From Papio anubis (lineage: Eukaryota > Chordata > Mammalia > Primates > Cercopithecidae), in contig NC_044990.1 in NCBI RefSeq assembly GCF_008728515.1, positions 62,972,879 to 63,036,878 on the forward strand: a DNA stretch of 64,000 nt. The letters are read 5' to 3'. How positions within the stretch are numbered: position 1 is the first letter of the stretch; each line of letters begins with the position of its first letter. Positions 60,246-64,000 of this stretch are shown here, in pieces. The notes under the pieces were generated by a model. It was not told where the DNA came from. It saw nothing but the letters and a program-made list of their open reading frames with translations, and made no database searches. Position numbers and translations under genes: made by a program.

Positions 60246-63214
60246 GTGCAATTCTTAAGTATTTTGCATTGCCATATCCAATGTCAGCTCTAATCTATTG
60301 TGTTAGAATCCTTCAAATGACACCAAACTTAAACAATAGAGACATATTTCTGTTTCTCTCTCTCTCTCTCTTTTACATGAGGGCAATATTATGCTGACGA
60401 TAGAGTGGATTTTGTTTGATATGATATATAGAGTTTCAAATAACAGTTTGAGAAACAAGGAAAAAGACAGATGTCAATGGCTCAGCAATTAATATCAAAA
60501 TATACAAGAAAAAAGTAACCTGTTACTAAAAAAGTAACCTGTTACTTAAAAAAGTAACTTGTTTAACTTATTAGAGAACAAAGTAAGATGACTGGCCAAA
60601 ATCTAGACAAATAATCATAATACAATTTCTCATTTTAAAAGTATGAACTGGTGATTTTCTCTTTATTTAAGTGTGTGTTCTTGAACAAATATTTTTTAAT
60701 GGAGTATCGTCTGGTCCCCCTTCTTAAGTTTGTTGATGTGGAAATGCTATAAAGGGAAGGAAAGGGGATAGGAGCAAAGAGACAGCTCAGCAGCATAGCT
60801 AACTGACAAAGTAAAAAGATCAGCCTTGTGTCCCACTGAATTGAGTTTGATATGATAGTGTTATTCATGTAGGATTTTTCCTGTCAGTAGAGTAGACTAT
60901 GGAAGGTCATCAAGATAATTGGTACAACAGACAAATATATGTTACCCATAGGTTTTCATCTTTATAAGGTACTAAAATATCCTATGTGTTGATTACTCCT
61001 TTCTCATGTTCTTCTTTTTATAACAGATATACTCCATATTTTTTGTTTTGTGTTATATTATTTCATTTATGTTTGCTCTTTTGGCTCTCTCTTAGGTGAG
61101 ATTTGGAGAGCAAATGAGAAAAAACAAATTAATTGTCTACTATGTTAATGAAAAAACCTGATATCTGATCATTTCCCTGTGCTTTGATCATCCGTCTTGT
61201 CTTATTTTCTATTTTTTTTCTTGTATTTGTAAACTATTTACTTACTTGTTGGTGAAGTATTAGAATTACTTTTTGGTGACCTTAACACAAATGTAATTCT
61301 TTTTTACTTTTTACTTGACATTTTTCTCTTTTAATTGTTTTGCTGATTTTTGGTAAATCCATGTCCATCTTAATGCAGACTCCTCAGTTCTTCCTTGGTT
61401 AAAATTATTAGGTATCTTTCATTCTGTCAAGTATTTCCCTTATTCTGATGAAATATCTTGCTGTCAAAACTGTGCTAACACTCATAATCCAAGGGCTGAC
61501 AAACTGAAGAAAAACAAAAGAAAAAAAAAAACCCATAATACTCTGTCAGATGAATATAACTCAATTACTGCTCCAAATTGGTGAAACATAATTTAAAATG
61601 CATTTTAATGATTCATACACTGTAAACATATTTTGAATTAATATATAGTAATTTTCCTGTTACTGAGAAGTTTATGAACTGCCTGGTCACATGATAAACT
61701 GTAAAACAAAGTCATTTCATAATTGAAGAAAGTTATTGCAAAGCACGACATGCATGAATCACTTTCTTACAATAATACTTGGAATGTAGCCTGTAGTTAA
61801 AGGCACACTCAAATTTATTTATAAAATCATAAGTTGCAGTTACATTAATATACAGCTTCTTAAACTATTTAGTAATGACCTGATCAGGATAAATTAGGTC
61901 ATTTTCTGGGAACTAATATTATACTGTTCATTGAACACATTACAAATTTTATTGGATTAAATGAAGTAATACCAACACTGTCACCCTTTAATGTATTTAT
62001 AATTTAAGTGAAATATTCAAATCATACAACATAATTTACTATATATTTTATTTTGCCCCATCCGTATGCCAAGAACTACTCTAGGTAATAGCACTGATAG
62101 AATGATAGGTAAAATATTGTCTTGACCTCCAGGAAAGGGGTAAACAGTGTTGCAGGAGATAAACACGCGTAAGTGGCTACAATACAGCGGGCTGTGATGG
62201 ATAGTGCAATAGACACCAGTATAAAAAAAATAATTTTTTGGCTAAAACATAGAGCAAGCAAAGAAAGAAAATATATTTTATCCTGACATTAAGTCGAAAT
62301 TGTGTCCAGTAACCAAAGAAACTGCAGAGTCTGACTCTAGAAATGCAACCCAGGGATTATCTAAGGAACATGTAACAGTTAGCACTCTTCTGAATATAAG
62401 TAACAGAAAGTAAGCTGGGCTAGCGAAGGTTTAAATAGGAATTTGTTGTAATGTACCGGAACATCTCACAGAACTCAACAATAGAAATCCTACTGGGTCT
62501 CAACAACCAGTTGGAATTAGGGATTCTTATGTCAACAGGTCTCTTGCTCCCTCTGGTCTCTGCTTATCTTTGTTAAGAATGCTAATCAAGTGTATGATCT
62601 TTTCAAAAACTGGCCTTTTCCTTTGTGTTTCACCTGGCTGGACCTGTATGTTGATGGACTCTTATTTTTAAATGTTAGAATTTCAACTACCATTAGAAGT
62701 ACAGGTCTTACTCTCCAGTTCTGTTTTCTAACATTTCTAGGAAAAGACTGATCGGCACAACTTGCCCAATTCTGTGAACTGATGAGAGGGTGTAGATTTT
62801 GCTCCATTAGCAATATAAGAAACAGCTGCAGTCAAGTAGGTGGCATGAAGAGAGCATTTTCTAGAATGCCCTCTTGAGGGATCCTATAGGTGTACTTTGG
62901 AAGATTAATAAGTCTGCTTAATAATTTTCAAAATTGCTAGCTCTGAGGTTTTTATTTGAGGGATTACTTAGAAGTCAGTTATTATCAGAAGTCATAAATC
63001 TGTGCATATAAATAGCTAACAACTCTCACGAAGTTATGGAGCTAACCCTAAACTCCGATAAGCGATAAGACCTGGCAAAAATAAATAAACACAACAGGAC
63101 CCAAGACACTGAATAATTTTCAAAGCCACCTTTCAACTGAAGAGGAAAAAGGAACCTGACAAAGTAACTGAAAATAATTTTCTAAATGTGGAAAGAGACA
63201 ACGCCTTGAACACA
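60246..63214. other. Long stretch without recognised gene
   Basis: A short (TC)n run lies at 60356-60372. Three copies of an AAAAAAGTAACCTGTTACT-type unit (~20 bases) lie at 60514-60562. The region 62370-62700 has a repeat-like texture (AAGTAACAGAAAGTAAGCTG, CCTTTGTGTTTCACCTGGCT) that I cannot assign. No exon is recognised. Confidence 0.45.
60514..60562. repeat. Short tandem repeat, ~20-base unit, 2.5 copies
   Basis: AAAAAGTAACCTGTTACT is repeated with small variations, and each unit contains the near-palindrome GTAACCTGTTAC. Confidence 0.8.
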
Positions 63215-63622
63215 GATATAGTTTGAATATTTGTACCTTCCCAATTTCATATTGTGTTGTACTCTCCAATGCTGGAGGTGGGGCCTGGTGGGAGGTGTTT
63301 TGATCACGGGGGTGGATCTCTCATGGCTTGGTAACTGTCTTCATAATAGTGAGTTCTGGTGAGATCTGGTCATTTAAAAGTATGTGGCATCTCCTATTCC
63401 CCATACTCTTTCACTTGCTCCTGCTTTTGCCATGTGATGGGCCTGTTCCCCCTTCTTCATCCACCATGATTGTAAGCTTCCTGAGGCCTACCTAGAAGTC
63501 AAGCAGATGCCAGCACACTGCTTTCTATAAAGTCTGCAGAATCGTCAGCCAATTAAACTTCTTTTCTTTAAGTACCCAGTCTCAGGTATTTCTTTAGAGC
63601 AATGCGAGAACGGTGTAATACA
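63215..63622 (+). mobile_element. Solitary MST-type LTR (ERVL-MaLR)
   Basis: The blocks ATAGTTTGAATATTTGTACC, AATGCTGGAGGTGGGGCCTG, GTGGGAGGTGTTTTGATCAC, CCATGATTGTAAGCTTCCTG, AAGCAGATGCCAGCAC, CAATTAAACTTCTTTTCTTT and TACCCAGTCTCAGGTATTTC follow the MSTA/MSTB consensus. It ends near GTGTAATACA. Length of about 408 bases fits a complete LTR. AATTAAAC serves as its polyadenylation-type signal. Confidence 0.88.
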
Positions 63623-63769
63623 AATAACATATAAAATTATACTAATGTTCTCCTATTTATTGGACTCTTATTCTTCATGGCACAATTCTTTTTGAATAAG
63701 ACAGCAGAGTACTTATAAATAGCAGCTCCCTGTGTTCTATATCTTGCCTTCTATGGTTAGAAATAACCA

Positions 63770-63905
63770 CCTTGGAGGTGAAATTTAAGCTCTTTAATCT
63801 TTAGTTTTTCACCTGTAAAACTGAGAATAAATTAGGTCATTCATGAAAATCAGTTGGCACAATGCATGCCATAAGGTAATTGCTCAATAAATATTAATTG
63901 CTGCC
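63770..63905 (-). mobile_element. MIR fragment, antisense
   Basis: TTTAATCTTTAGTTTTTCAC, CTGTAAAACTGAGAATAA, GGCACAATGCATGCCATAAG and AATTGCTCAATAAATATTAA reproduce the antisense MIR order. Confidence 0.75.
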
Positions 63906-64000
63906 AGTGTAATACCCAGATTTCTATTTGAGGCAAGTCATTATTTTCCATTCTCTCCCTGGATATGTAACAGGTTCAAATTTCTTTCATATGCTTATAA

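Noticed and set aside
60514..60562. Possible CRISPR-like repeat array
   Set aside because: Only 2.5 contiguous copies without spacers; simple tandem repeat in a primate genome.

Overview
This window is primate nuclear DNA, most likely from an Old World monkey (macaque/baboon type). I can recognise no host protein-coding exon, tRNA, rRNA or CRISPR array in it. The strongest lineage clue is the Alu at 46765-47071. It carries a linked set of variants that I associate with the cercopithecid AluYR group rather than human AluY: CTCAAGCC, GAGACGGGCGG, ACTAGCCGGGCGAGG and GAGATCCGGCCACTG. The L1 at 55015-56477 has a 3' UTR that I associate with young Old World monkey L1 (L1-RS type). Every reading frame longer than about 60 codons lies in a retroelement, is antisense to one, is made of a simple repeat, or shows no recognisable domain.

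Layout: 1-5655 is a minus-strand L1 running from its 5' UTR into ORF2 and off the left edge. 5656-12075 is mostly unassigned AT-rich sequence with a MER5-like DNA-transposon fragment, two Alus, a (CA)n tract and an ERVL-type LTR. 12076-15335 is an old plus-strand L1 with an Alu inside. 15336-18300 holds MIR copies, two local tandem duplications and an L1M 3' end. 18820-25960 is an old L1M, internally deleted and interrupted at 19761-22405 by a younger L1 with a 5' inversion. 26590-27230 is a probable solitary LTR. 27231-36135 is mostly unassigned, but holds a ~900-bp AT-rich palindrome-like tract (29495-30415) and an L1M 3' end.

From 37571 to about 39280 there is a collapsed class I endogenous retrovirus: a gag capsid remnant, an env tail remnant and a 3' LTR. 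43229-43610 is a short 5'-truncated L1. 46296-49631 carries an antisense ERVL-type LTR, the AluYR, another Alu and a THE1-type LTR split by an Alu. 52366-57215 is a nested L1 complex: an older 5'-inverted L1 hosts two Alu pieces and a much younger L1 whose 410-codon ORF2 C-terminal frame is still open. The right end has an Alu, an L1 3' end, an MST-type LTR and a MIR.

The elements do not form a pathway. What the window records is successive retrotransposition, with clear nesting order, target-site duplications and two twin-priming inversions. I found no convincing undescribed biological system. The most interesting structures are the AT-rich palindrome with its copied 105-bp segment, the two 5'-inverted L1s and the collapsed retrovirus. 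Family names come from memory of consensus sequences and need a RepeatMasker check; boundaries are generally good to about 5-20 bases.
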